A DNA stretch of 64,000 nt, taken from VRUE01 sp963824215. Lineage in GTDB: Bacteria; Actinomycetota; Thermoleophilia; Solirubrobacterales; 70-9. Positions 21,006 through 30,889 of the stretch are shown piece after piece (position 1 is the first letter of the stretch; every line of letters starts with the position of its first letter). The stretch lies in assembly GCA_963824215.1 (NCBI GenBank), contig CAWGOE010000004.1, positions 1,237,786 through 1,301,785 on the forward strand, given 5' to 3'. The notes below the pieces were generated by a model that was not told the origin of the DNA, did no database searches, and saw only the letters and a program-made list of their open reading frames with translations. A program made the position numbers and the translations under genes.

Positions 21006-21043
21006 CGGCCGGCGCAAGCAAAAGCGAACCGAGGAGGCAGGGA

Positions 21044-22262
21044 ATGCAGAGGGAAAGGTGCGCGGGTATCGACTGGGCCAGCGAGGAGCACGCGCTCTGT
21101 GTGGTCGACGAGGGCGGCGCGACGCTCGCGGGAGAAGCTCTTCGCCCACGATGAGGCGGGGATCCGAGAGCTGGTCGCCCGGATGCGGGTCCTGGGCGTG
21201 GGCCGGGTCGCGATCGAGCGTCCAGACGGCCTTCTGGTCGATCACCTGCTCGAGGCGGGCTTCACCGTCTTGCCGATCCACCCCAACCAGCTGAAGGCGA
21301 CCCGGCCGCGCTATGAGGCGGCGGGCGGCAAGTCCGACGGCTTTGACGCCTTCGTCCTGGCCGAGCTGGCGCGCACCAACTTCCACCGGCTGCGGGTGCT
21401 CTGCCCCGACAGCGACGAGACCAAGGCACTGCGAGCGCTGACGCGCACCCGCGAGGACTTGGTCAAAGCCAGGGTGCGCCTCGCCAACGAGCTGCGGGCG
21501 CAGCTGGAGGCCTTCTGGCCTCGCGCGGCGCGGGTCTTCTTCGACGTCGACTCCCAGATCGCGCTCGCCTTCCTGGAGCGCTACCCCTCGCCCGCCGATG
21601 CACGCGGGCTCGGTGAGAAACGGCTCGACGGCTTCCTGGCCCGCAACCACTACTGCGGCCGGCGAACCTCCGCAGAGCTGCTCGACCGGCTGCGCTCGGC
21701 GCCCGAGGGCAGGGCCGGGGCGCTTGAGGCAGAGGCGCGAAGAGGAGCTGTGATCGGCCTGGTCGCCGCTCTGCGCCCGATCGTCACCCAGATCGCGGAG
21801 TTGACCGCACAGATCGCCGGGGCGGTGCGCGCTCATCCCGACGCGCAGGTCTTCCTGCCCTTGCTCAAGGACCCGAAGTCGGTGATCACCGCGGCGCGGC
21901 TGGTCGCCGAGGAAGGCGACGACCGCGCTCGCTACCCCACCGGTGAGGCTCTTGCGGCCGACGCCGGCATGGCTCCGGTCGCCAGGGAGTCGGGCAAGCG
22001 CAAGGTCGCTGCCTTTCGCTGGGCCTGCGACAAGCGATTGCGGGAGGCGGTCGCCTGCCTTGCGGACTCGACAAGGCACCACCATCCCTGGGCCCGCAGC
22101 GTCTATCTCGGGGCCCGCTCCAGGGGCCTCGACCACCCTCACGCGATCCGCGTCCTCGGTCGGGCTTGGCTGCGCGTGCTCTGGCGCTGTTGGCAGGACG
22201 GAGTGCCCTACGACCCCGCGAAACACGGCAACTTGCGAAGGCTGCAACCCGTTGGGGGTTGA
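21044..22262 (+). pseudogene. IS110-family recombinase (DEDD/Tnp20), frameshifted
   Basis: ATG at 21044 follows GAGGAGG and reads MQRERCAGIDWASEEHALCVVDEGGATLAG, the typical IS110 N-terminus with the first catalytic Asp in GIDWA. That frame stops at a TGA about 35 codons in. The rest of the protein (REKLFAHDEAGIRELVARM onward to 22262) is in the +1 frame, so one extra or two missing bases lie near 21115-21130. The downstream part keeps Glu in AIERPDG, the Asp pair in SDGFDAF and the C-terminal Tnp20 domain with the likely serine in APVARESGK. A programmed shift cannot be excluded, but no slippery sequence is obvious. Confidence 0.85.
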
Positions 22263-22273
22263 CACAGGAAGTC

Positions 22274-23908
22274 TCACGGGGCCACTCCCCTCTGTTTCCT
22301 TGGCTTCTTGTTCGGAATCTTCACGCGGGCCGAGCGGGCCATTCCGATCATCTGATCGTTGGTGAGCACGCGCAGCAGGCTATTCGCGACCCAGTAGGTG
22401 TTGTCGCCCCGGTGCCAGGCAACCAGCCGCACGCGGTCGCCGTCGAAGAAGATCTCGTACTCACGATCGCGAATCGTTTCGGTGATGCTCGGGCCGCTGA
22501 GAATTGGCGGGTCGCTCCAGCCCTGGATCCCCTGCACGCCGAAGTAATGCACGCCGTCCGGCAGTTCCAGGGTCAGAACCATCCGGTAGGCGCCATGGCG
22601 GTTGCCATCGCTGTCCTTGAAGTGGTAGACGCGCGGGTCCTGAATGTGCAGTTCGGGATTGCTTTCCTCGTAGGCGGCCCCCGAGGGCAGTCGGGTTGGG
22701 TAGAAGACCGGGAAGCCGTTGCTGACCTTGCGGGCAACGATCTTCGCCTCTTCCTCGCCGGCTTCGGCGGCGGCGACGAGCCCGTCGTCGCCCGGCGGCT
22801 TCGTCCGAATCTTCGGCTTCGGTTTCGGCTTCTTCTTGTCCCCGCCGTCGCCCTTGGCCTTCTTCTTCTTTGACCTTGGCTCGGCCTCATCAAGCGTGCC
22901 GCGGGTGCCGCCGCTTGCTTCGATCCCGAGGAAGCGATCGACCGCTTCCCCGATCGCGCTGGAAGAGGCATATACGTAGCTCGGGCCCAGTTCGGCCGGA
23001 AAGTCGACCTCCTTGATTTCCGCGTTGCGCGAGGCGATGAACAGTTTCAGCACCTCGAGCATCGACTTCGTATCGCTGATGTCCGAGCTGGTGTATTCGG
23101 TGAAGATGTCGATCAACTCGCCTTCGCCCAGCACGTCGCGTGCCAGGTCGGAGATCGGCACCCGCTGACGGGCAGAGCTGAGGAAGTCCTGCTGGCGCGC
23201 AGCGCGGACGAGGTCGGTGTCGGTGTGGCGGTAGCGCACGTACTCCAGCGCCCGTTTGCCGCACATCAGCTGGTAGCCCGGCTGCACGTTGATTTCCGAA
23301 TACTGTTCGGAGGCCGGCACGCCCACGTTGGAGTGGTAGTAGCGGCGGTCGACGTCGACGTAGACGCAGCCAATCGCGTAGACGGCGCGGACGAAGCCGA
23401 GGTAGTCGACGTTGACGATGTGGTTGATCGGCAGGCCGGTCAGTTCCTTGACCACCTGCAGGGTCAGCTTCGGGCCCCCGTAGGCGAAGGCGGAGGAGAA
23501 CTTTTCCGTGCCTACTCCCGGGATTTCGACCTTGAGGTCACGCGGTATTGACATCAAGGCGATCGCGTCGTTATCGGGATCGAGACGAAGCAGGATCGTC
23601 GTGTCGGAGCGCCCCGGGTCTTCAGGTTCGTTGGCGCGCTGATCGGAACCGAGGATAAGAATGTTCTGCGCCTCGCCCCCGGTGGTCTCCTTGAGGACAC
23701 CGTCGACTGCGTTTCTAAGTTTGTTGTTGTGCCCGAGCGCCTCGGCGATGTTGTCGATCTTGATCAGACCGCTGGCAGCAACCGCAGCGGCGGTCGCGAA
23801 GACGATCACGAACGAGGCCAGCATGAAGCGCCACCAGTAGCGCTTCGGCTTCGGCGGCGGCTCGTGGTCGCCTGAGGGCGGCGGCTTTTTGAACGGCTCT
23901 TCGATCAT
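22274..23908 (-). CDS. LytR-CpsA-Psr (LCP) family cell-wall glycopolymer ligase
   Basis: LCP proteins transfer undecaprenyl-linked glycans to peptidoglycan outside the membrane. The 544-residue protein has a proline-rich cytoplasmic tail, one membrane helix (about residues 28-48), and the LCP domain (about 80-235) with NILILGSDQR, GRSDTTILLRLD, MSIPRDLKVEIPG and YVRYRHTDTDLVRAARQQ, which carry the conserved Asp and Arg residues. After a Lys/Pro-rich linker (about 350-375) a second domain of about 130 residues follows that I do not recognise. The final stop uses a base of the IS110 core dinucleotide. It follows the M20 peptidase gene by 10 bases. Confidence 0.9.
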   Translation of the reverse strand: MIEEPFKKPPPSGDHEPPPKPKRYWWRFMLASFVIVFATAAAVAASGLIKIDNIAEALGHNNKLRNAVDGVLKETTGGEAQNILILGSDQRANEPEDPGRSDTTILLRLDPDNDAIALMSIPRDLKVEIPGVGTEKFSSAFAYGGPKLTLQVVKELTGLPINHIVNVDYLGFVRAVYAIGCVYVDVDRRYYHSNVGVPASEQYSEINVQPGYQLMCGKRALEYVRYRHTDTDLVRAARQQDFLSSARQRVPISDLARDVLGEGELIDIFTEYTSSDISDTKSMLEVLKLFIASRNAEIKEVDFPAELGPSYVYASSSAIGEAVDRFLGIEASGGTRGTLDEAEPRSKKKKAKGDGGDKKKPKPKPKIRTKPPGDDGLVAAAEAGEEEAKIVARKVSNGFPVFYPTRLPSGAAYEESNPELHIQDPRVYHFKDSDGNRHGAYRMVLTLELPDGVHYFGVQGIQGWSDPPILSGPSITETIRDREYEIFFDGDRVRLVAWHRGDNTYWVANSLLRVLTNDQMIGMARSARVKIPNKKPRKQRGVAP

Positions 23909-23918
23909 CGCCGTGGAC

Positions 23919-25007
23919 TCACGCGTCGAGCCGGTCGGGAATCGCCCGCAAGAACGCTTCGAGCGCCTGCCGGTAGGCGATCAGCGAAGGAACCGAAACC
24001 CACTCCGACGGGCCGTGGTGGCCTTCGCCGACCGGGCCGAACTCGACCGCCGGCACCCCCACCCGCAAAAAGGAGACGGCGTCGGAGGCGCCGTCGCGGC
24101 CGACGCTCATCGGCTCGCCCTCGTGGTACGCGCTGACCGCCTCGCGCAGGCCGCGGACGAAGGGCGAGTCCCGGTCGACGACGGCGGGCGGGCGTGTGAA
24201 CAGCGGCGTCACCTCGACGTCGGGCAGGCTCCGCACCTGCTCGAGCACGGTGTCGGGATCCTGGTCGGGCAGGTAGCGGATGTCGACGTCGATCGCGCAT
24301 CGGTCGGGCACCTTGTTGAGCGCGTCGCCACCCAGGATCCGGCCGAGGTTGATCGAGGGGCGGTCGAACAGCTCAGAGCTGTGCCGGGCAAACGGTAGCG
24401 ACTCGATACTGCGGAAAACGTCGTGCGCCTTCAGCACCGCGTTGTCGCCGAGCCAGGGCGTCGCACCGTGAGCAGCGACCCCACTCACCTCCAGCCGCAG
24501 CGCCAGCACCCCCTTTGCCTCTACGCCGATCTGAAGATCAGTCGGCTCGCCCGTAATCGCAAAATCGCCGACGAAGCCCCCATCGACAAGCCTGTCGCTG
24601 CCCCGTTCGGCCTCCTCCTCAGACTCCTCGTCGCCGACGATGCCCAGCCGCACCCGAACCCCATCCTGCTCACGCATCGCAGCAGTGGTGACGAGCATCG
24701 CCGCGAGAGCAGCCTTCATGTCATAGGCGCCGCGCCCATAAAGCCGCTCCCCCTCGATCCGGGGATCGAACTGCCCCGCCTGTCCCGGCACGACGTCCAG
24801 ATGCCCATGCAGAACAACCGTAGGCGCCCCCTCGGGCCCAACCTCAGCCTTCAGCACCGGCAACCCCCGCACCTCATCAGTAGCAACCTCAATCCCCCGA
24901 GCTTCCAACCAGCCCTCGACGAACCCAGCAGCTTCGAGCACCCCATCGGGCTGAGAGCTGTCATACCCAATCAACCGCGTAGCAAGCCCAACCAGCTCCT
25001 CACTCAT
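23919..25007 (-). CDS. M20 family metallopeptidase (ArgE/DapE-like)
   Basis: A 362-residue two-zinc amidohydrolase. Metal and catalytic motifs are in order: VVLHGHLDVVPG (His and catalytic Asp), GRGAYDMKAAL (bridging Asp), GDEESEEE (catalytic and metal Glu), and the C-terminal VGEGHHGPSEW (His). The dimerisation domain lies between (about residues 165-275). Substrate could be acetylornithine, succinyl-diaminopimelate or a dipeptide; the sequence does not decide. The ATG at 25007 has GGGGAGGAG just upstream, which partly comes from the end of tail hairpin D2. Confidence 0.88.
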   Translation of the reverse strand: MSEELVGLATRLIGYDSSQPDGVLEAAGFVEGWLEARGIEVATDEVRGLPVLKAEVGPEGAPTVVLHGHLDVVPGQAGQFDPRIEGERLYGRGAYDMKAALAAMLVTTAAMREQDGVRVRLGIVGDEESEEEAERGSDRLVDGGFVGDFAITGEPTDLQIGVEAKGVLALRLEVSGVAAHGATPWLGDNAVLKAHDVFRSIESLPFARHSSELFDRPSINLGRILGGDALNKVPDRCAIDVDIRYLPDQDPDTVLEQVRSLPDVEVTPLFTRPPAVVDRDSPFVRGLREAVSAYHEGEPMSVGRDGASDAVSFLRVGVPAVEFGPVGEGHHGPSEWVSVPSLIAYRQALEAFLRAIPDRLDA

Positions 25008-25020
25008 CCGCTCCTCCCCA

Positions 25021-25068
25021 GCGCATCCGAGATTGACCCCACCCTAGTGTGGTGAATGTCGGATGCGC
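25021..25068. repeat. Tail hairpin, family D copy 2
   Basis: Arms at 25021-25038 and 25051-25068 match at 16 of 18 positions around a loop containing CCTAGTGT. The arm GCATCCGA(C/G)ATT is shared with copies 1 and 3. In this copy the minus-strand ATG seen in the other two is mutated (AATCTCGG in place of AATGTCGG), and the M20 peptidase instead starts 14 bases further on. Confidence 0.8.
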
Positions 25069-25116
25069 CGTGTTGCGAGAGGGAGCGGGGGCCCTCCGCG
25101 GGAATGTCGCGAAGCG

Positions 25117-25265
25117 TGGGAGGCGGGCCCCTTCGATGGAATGTCGCCGAAGGCGGCGATATGCAATCTGGTGATCGCACGGCCGCAGGCCGTGCTCGAG
25201 ATCAGTCGCTAAGCGCGAAGCGCGTGCGACATCAATTCCAGCGAAGGGGCACCGGCCCGCCTCAC
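25117..25265. repeat. Tail hairpin, family E (cloverleaf-like) after atpC
   Basis: An imperfect outer stem of roughly 25-30 bp pairs 25117-25146 with 25228-25265 and ends at the atpC stop. Inside are three separate perfect hairpins: TCGCCG-AAGG-CGGCGA (25144-25159), GCACGGCC-GCA-GGCCGTGC (25177-25195), and one at 25205-25230 (GTCGC...GCGC-GAA-GCGC...GCGAC). The overall fold is a four-way, cloverleaf-like structure. A partial, degenerate second copy of its left side (GCGGGAATGTCGCGAAGCG) lies at 25098-25116. No tRNA features such as a CCA end or an anticodon arm are present. Confidence 0.7.
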
Positions 25266-25679
25266 TCATCCCTGCGCAATAGCGAGAAACGCTTCGGCCC
25301 GATCACGGTCTTTCTGCGCCCGCTTCTGCTCGCCGCTCTTGTCCTCGGCATCGGCAAGCCGCTGCTCGGCGTCCGCCAGCTGCTCCTTGAGGGCACCGGC
25401 GTCGAGGTCCTCCGGCGCAATCGCCTCCTCGATCAAGAGGCGGGCGTGGTTGCCGAAGACCTGTAGCCAACCATGCGACTGGGCATAGCGCCGCGGCTCA
25501 GAACCGCCCTCATACAAGCGCAGCTCTGCCGGCTTCAACGCCGCCAGCAGCGGCGTGTGGTTGGCGAGGATGCCGATCTCGCCCCCAGCCGTGCGGGTCG
25601 AGACCTGGCTCACCTCGCCGCTGAAGACCTCACCCTCGGGGGTGAGGATCTCGACCTCGAATTTGGTCTCGCCAGCCAC
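25266..25679 (-). CDS. atpC: ATP synthase F1 epsilon subunit
   Basis: The epsilon subunit is part of the central stalk and regulates ATPase activity. GTG at 25679, 7 bases after the atpD stop, gives 137 residues. The N-terminal beta-sandwich (FEVEILTPEGEVFSGEVSQVSTRTAGGEIGILANHTPLLAALKPAELRL) is typical, and a C-terminal helical hairpin rich in Ala/Glu/Asp/Lys follows. It is the last gene of the atp operon and is followed directly by the cloverleaf-like element. Confidence 0.94.
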   Translation of the reverse strand: MAGETKFEVEILTPEGEVFSGEVSQVSTRTAGGEIGILANHTPLLAALKPAELRLYEGGSEPRRYAQSHGWLQVFGNHARLLIEEAIAPEDLDAGALKEQLADAEQRLADAEDKSGEQKRAQKDRDRAEAFLAIAQG

Positions 25680-25686
25680 GTCTGCC

Positions 25687-27114
<1,428 letters not shown>

Positions 27115-27146
27115 TGGTTCCTTTTCTCGTCTCTCTAATCAAGTCT

Positions 27147-28067
27147 CTAGCCGAGTGCCTCGGCGCCGCCGACGACCTCGAGGATCTCCTGCGTGATCTC
27201 CGCCTGCCTGGCCCGGTTCATCTCCAGGGTCAGGTCGTCCATCATCGTCTCGGCGTTCTCCGCCGCATTGCGCATCGCCGTCATCCGCGCGCCCAGCTCG
27301 GATGCGGCGGACTCGAGCAGCGCCCGGTAGACCGAGATGTTTACGTACTCGGGGATCAGCTGCGCCAGCAGCAGCTCGGCGTCGGGCTCGTACTCCCACA
27401 GCGCCCGGCTGTGGGCTTTCTCGATCTCGGTCTCCTCGGCGTCCTCTTCCTCCTCGTCGACGCCGGCGCCGATCACGTCGGCCTGCTGCAGGGGAAGGAG
27501 CGTCTGCCGCCAGACGTGCTGGGTGAGCGGCGAGACGTAGCGGTTGTAGACCAGCTCGACCCGGTCGAGCTCCTCGTCGACGTAGCGCGCCGTCAGCTCC
27601 TCGCCGATCTCGCGTGCGTTGGCGAAGCCAGGGCGGTCGGTGAAGCCGGTGAAGGAGGTGCGGACCTCCTGCTTGCGGAAGGTGAGGGCGGAGACGCCCT
27701 TGCGCCCGACCGCGGAGAAGGCCGTCTCCACGCCCTGCCCGCTCAGCTCATCGCGCAGGCGCAGGCCGTCGCGAATCACGTTGGTATTGAAGGCGCCGGC
27801 CAGGCCGCGATCGCCGGTGATCAGCACCACTCCCACCCGCTTGACGTCCTCGCGCTCGACCATCACCGGCACGCGCGGCATCCCGCCCGCCTGCTCGGCG
27901 GCGCGGCGGGTGAGCTTGCGCATACCCTGCGCGTAAGGGCGCAACTGCTCGATCCGCTGCTCGGCACGGCGCAGCCGTGCCGCCGCCACCATCTCCATCG
28001 CCCGCGTGATCTTGTTGATGTTCTTGATCGACGCGATGCGGTTCTTGACGTCCTTCTGCGAGGCCAT
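27147..28067 (-). CDS. atpG: ATP synthase F1 gamma subunit
   Basis: The rotating shaft of F1, 306 residues. The N-terminal ASQKDVKNRIASIKNINKITRAMEMVAA and C-terminal ARMTAMRNAAENAETMMDDLTLEMNRARQAEITQEI are the conserved coiled-coil pair. An acidic insertion near residues 205-216 (GVDEEEEDAEETE) falls in the central region, similar in place to the loops found in actinobacterial gamma subunits. Confidence 0.97.
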   Translation of the reverse strand: MASQKDVKNRIASIKNINKITRAMEMVAAARLRRAEQRIEQLRPYAQGMRKLTRRAAEQAGGMPRVPVMVEREDVKRVGVVLITGDRGLAGAFNTNVIRDGLRLRDELSGQGVETAFSAVGRKGVSALTFRKQEVRTSFTGFTDRPGFANAREIGEELTARYVDEELDRVELVYNRYVSPLTQHVWRQTLLPLQQADVIGAGVDEEEEDAEETEIEKAHSRALWEYEPDAELLLAQLIPEYVNISVYRALLESAASELGARMTAMRNAAENAETMMDDLTLEMNRARQAEITQEILEVVGGAEALG

Positions 28068-28087
28068 GGTCTAGCGGACCCGCGCCG

Positions 28088-29731
28088 TCAGGCGGGGGTG
28101 GCCTCCTTCTCCTCGGTCTCGCTCGCGGCTTCCTCGGTGCGGCTCGGCTTCGCCCGCTCCTCCTCGGAGTGGATGCGATCCGACTCGCCCGCCTCGAGCG
28201 GGTCGCCGTGCTCGTCGAAGTCGGGACCGAAGTCGTCGACGAACTCGCGAATCGCAGCGCCCAGCTCCTCCTCGTCGGCCTCCTCGAGCTTGCCGGTCTC
28301 GGCGATCCGGTCCAGCAGCTCGGCCTTCTCGGAGCGCAGCCGGATCCGTAGATCGGCCAGGAACTCGCCCACCCGCTCGGTTTTGATCCGGTCGAGGAAA
28401 CCGCCGGTGCCCGAGTAGATCGCTGCCACCTGGTCCGCCATCTCGAGCGGTTCGCGCTCTTTCTGTTTGAGCAGCTCGACCAGCCGTTCGCCGCGGTTCA
28501 GCGTTTTCTGCGTCTCCGGATCGAGCTCGGAGCCGAACTGGGCGAAGGCCTCGAGGTCGCGGTACTGGGAGAGATCGAGGCGCAGTTTCCCGGCGACCTT
28601 CTTCATCGCCTTGGTCTGTGCGTTGCCGCCCACCCGGGAGACGGAGATGCCGACGTTGATCGCCGGCCGCACGCCCGAGTTGAAGAGGTCGGACTCGAGG
28701 AAGATCTGACCGTCGGTGATCGAGATCACGTTGGTCGGGATGTAGGCGGATACGTCTGACGCCTGCGTCTCGATGATCGGCAGCGCCGTCAACGAACCAC
28801 CGCCGAGCTCGTCGTTCAATTTCACCGCCCGCTCGAGCAGGCGCGAGTGCAGGTAGAAGACGTCGCCCGGGTAGGCCTCACGACCGGGCGGGCGCCGCAG
28901 CAGCAGTGACATCTGGCGGTAGGCGTAGGCGTGCTTGGTGAGGTCGTCGTAGACGCAGAGGGCGGCTTTGCCGTTGTAGAGGAAGTGCTCGCCCATCGCG
29001 CAGCCCGCGTAGGGGGCGATGAACTTGATCGGGGCCGCCTCGTCGGCGGGGGCGGCGACGATGATCGTGTTCTCCATCGCGCCGTTCTCCTCCAGCACCT
29101 CCTTCAGCTGGACGACGGTCGACATCCGCTGGCCGATCGCGACGTAGATGCAGATCATGTCCTTGTCGCGGTTATTGATGATCGTGTCGATCGCGATCGC
29201 CGTCTTGCCGGTCTGGCGATCGCCGATGATCAGCTCTCGCTGGCCGCGGCCGATCGGGATCATCCCGTCGATCGACATCAGCCCGGTCTGCACCGGCTCG
29301 GTGACCGGCTGACGCTCGACCACGCCCGGAGCTTTGAACTCGGCCGGGCGAGTCTGGGTCGTCGCGATCTCGCCCTTGTCGTCGAGCGGACGGCCAAGCG
29401 GGTCGACGAGGCGACCGAGCAGCTCATCGCCGACGGGGATCCGCAGCAGATGGCCGGTGCGCTTCACCGTGTCGCCCTCGACGACTTTGTCCCACTCGCC
29501 GAAGAGGACGGCGCCGACATTGTCGGCCTCGAGGTTGAGGGCGAGGCCGGTGACGCCGTGGGGCAACTCGAGCATCTCGAGCGCCATGCAGTTGTCGAGG
29601 CCGTGGATGCGGGCGATGCCGTCGGCGACGGACAGCACGGTGCCGACCTCGGAAAGGTCGGCGCTACCGGTGTCCAGTCCCTCGATCCGCTCGCGCAGAA
29701 TCGATGCGATCTCGTCGGGCTTGATCTCCAT
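28088..29731 (-). CDS. atpA: ATP synthase F1 alpha subunit
   Basis: The non-catalytic nucleotide-binding subunit, 547 residues. The P-loop GDRQTGKTAIAIDTI is at about residue 169, with PYAGCAMGEHF and the ASDVSAYIPTNVISITDGQIFLE stretch following. The C-terminus is extended by about 40 acidic residues (EEERAKPSRTEEAASETEEKEATPA) beyond the usual end; such C-terminal extensions of alpha are known in mycobacteria, where they restrain ATP hydrolysis, but whether this one does is inference. Confidence 0.98.
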   Translation of the reverse strand: MEIKPDEIASILRERIEGLDTGSADLSEVGTVLSVADGIARIHGLDNCMALEMLELPHGVTGLALNLEADNVGAVLFGEWDKVVEGDTVKRTGHLLRIPVGDELLGRLVDPLGRPLDDKGEIATTQTRPAEFKAPGVVERQPVTEPVQTGLMSIDGMIPIGRGQRELIIGDRQTGKTAIAIDTIINNRDKDMICIYVAIGQRMSTVVQLKEVLEENGAMENTIIVAAPADEAAPIKFIAPYAGCAMGEHFLYNGKAALCVYDDLTKHAYAYRQMSLLLRRPPGREAYPGDVFYLHSRLLERAVKLNDELGGGSLTALPIIETQASDVSAYIPTNVISITDGQIFLESDLFNSGVRPAINVGISVSRVGGNAQTKAMKKVAGKLRLDLSQYRDLEAFAQFGSELDPETQKTLNRGERLVELLKQKEREPLEMADQVAAIYSGTGGFLDRIKTERVGEFLADLRIRLRSEKAELLDRIAETGKLEEADEEELGAAIREFVDDFGPDFDEHGDPLEAGESDRIHSEEERAKPSRTEEAASETEEKEATPA

Positions 29732-29750
29732 GGGGGTGCTCTATGCCTCC

Positions 29751-30281
29751 TTACGCCGCTTGGGCGACGCTCTTTCGAAGTTTCTCCAGGCGACTGCGGA
29801 TGCTCGCGTCCAAGACCATGTTGCCTACCTGCAGGACGATGCCACCGAGGATCTCGTCGTCGACGCGGCTTGCCAGCTCGACCTTCTGTCCGGTCTGCCG
29901 CTCGATCTCCTCGCCGACCTTGGTCACCACAGCCGGGTCCAGCTCGACCGCGCTGGTCACGGTCACGTCGATGCGCTTGTTCTCTTTCTTCCACATCTGC
30001 TCGAGCTCGCGGCGGATGCGGAAGACCTCCGTCATCCGCCCCTTCTCGACCAACAGCTCGAGGAAGTTGACCAGCTCGGGGTCTCCGCCGCCGATCGCGC
30101 GGCGCAGGCCCTCGACCTTCTCAGCCGAGGAGAAGTGCGGACTGAAAAAGAAAACCTGTAGTTCGCGATCGGCTTCGACCGCGTCGGCGAACTGGGCCAG
30201 GTCGGCCCCGATTGAGTCGAGCTTGCCCTTCTCCCTGGCGACGTCGAAGAGCGCCTCGGCGTATACGCGAGCCGCCTCCAT
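29751..30281 (-). CDS. atpH: ATP synthase delta subunit
   Basis: The peripheral-stalk subunit that holds F1 to subunit b, 176 residues. An N-terminal helical bundle (ARVYAEALFDVAREKGKLDSIGADLAQFADAVEADRELQVFFFSP) and the C-terminal conserved DEILGGIVLQVGNMVLDASIRSRLEKLR are present. Its ATG overlaps the atpF stop by one base (TGATG). Confidence 0.95.
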   Translation of the reverse strand: MEAARVYAEALFDVAREKGKLDSIGADLAQFADAVEADRELQVFFFSPHFSSAEKVEGLRRAIGGGDPELVNFLELLVEKGRMTEVFRIRRELEQMWKKENKRIDVTVTSAVELDPAVVTKVGEEIERQTGQKVELASRVDDEILGGIVLQVGNMVLDASIRSRLEKLRKSVAQAA

Positions 30282-30880
30282 CAGCTGCGCGACTCCTCCG
30301 CGCCCGAGAGACTGCTGAAGTCGACCTCGCTGAGCGCCTCCTCGACCAGGCGACGCTGGTCCTCGGCGTTGAGGCTCTTGCGGGTCACCTTCTCGGTGGC
30401 CAGCACGGTCAGGTCGGCGACCTCCTTGCGGATCTGCTCCAGCGAACGACGCGTCTCGGCTTCGATGTCGCGCGTCGCGGCGCTGACCAGCTCCTCGCGT
30501 TTCTCCTTGCCGGACGCCGTCGCCTCCGCTTCGGCGACCTCAGCCGCCTTACGGGCCCGAGCCATGATGTCGTCGGCCTGCTCGCGGGCCTCGGCGAGGC
30601 GCCCGCGGTACTCCTCGAGCAGCTCGTCGGACTCCTTGCGTTGCCGTTCGGCCGCCTCGATCGACTCGGCGATCGTCTTGGCGCGCTTGTCCAGCGCCTC
30701 CTGGATTTTCGGGAAGGCGACCTTGCTCAACACCCACATCGTGAAGAGGAAGATGACCAGCGTCCAGATCATCAGGCCGAGGCCCGGCGAGACCAGGAAG
30801 CTGCCGCCTTCTTCCTCCCCATGCGCTGCCTCTGCAGCAAGGGCAATGAAGCCCGTTATGTCGCCAAGAAGTAGCTCCAC
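30281..30880 (-). CDS. atpF: ATP synthase F0 b subunit
   Basis: A 199-residue membrane-anchored stalk subunit. One membrane helix at about residues 31-50 (GLGLMIWTLVIFLFTMWVLSKVAFP) is followed by a long charged coiled coil. It is a single b-type gene and is not fused to delta, unlike the arrangement in mycobacteria. It lies 9 bases after atpE. Confidence 0.95.
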   Translation of the reverse strand: MELLLGDITGFIALAAEAAHGEEEGGSFLVSPGLGLMIWTLVIFLFTMWVLSKVAFPKIQEALDKRAKTIAESIEAAERQRKESDELLEEYRGRLAEAREQADDIMARARKAAEVAEAEATASGKEKREELVSAATRDIEAETRRSLEQIRKEVADLTVLATEKVTRKSLNAEDQRRLVEEALSEVDFSSLSGAEESRS

Positions 30881-30889
30881 TGGGTCGGC

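Larger units (their letters stand above)
20763..22272 (+). mobile_element. IS110-family insertion sequence with a frameshifted recombinase
   Basis: The element is about 1.5 kb and is bracketed by CT at 20761-20762 and CT at 22273-22274, the short core expected for IS110 insertions. The boundaries follow from comparing the ends with guide-like segments in the left-end RNA: CACAGGAAGT at the right end (22263-22272) recurs at 20951-20960, and the left end CTCATAG (20761-20767) is complementary to CTATGAG at 20980-20986. There are no terminal inverted repeats, as normal for the family. Removing it fuses the LCP and ugd genes into a 4-base stop/start overlap. The recombinase is in the orientation opposite to its neighbours. 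Confidence 0.9.

Noticed and set aside
20982..22262. A single intact recombinase starting at 20982
   Set aside because: Its first 50 residues are basic low-complexity and lie in the noncoding RNA and in the wrong frame; the true N-terminus with GIDWA is in another frame from 21044.
25117..25265. Cloverleaf-like element as a tRNA gene
   Set aside because: Arm lengths are wrong, the internal hairpins have 3-4 base loops, and no T-loop or anticodon loop sequence is present.
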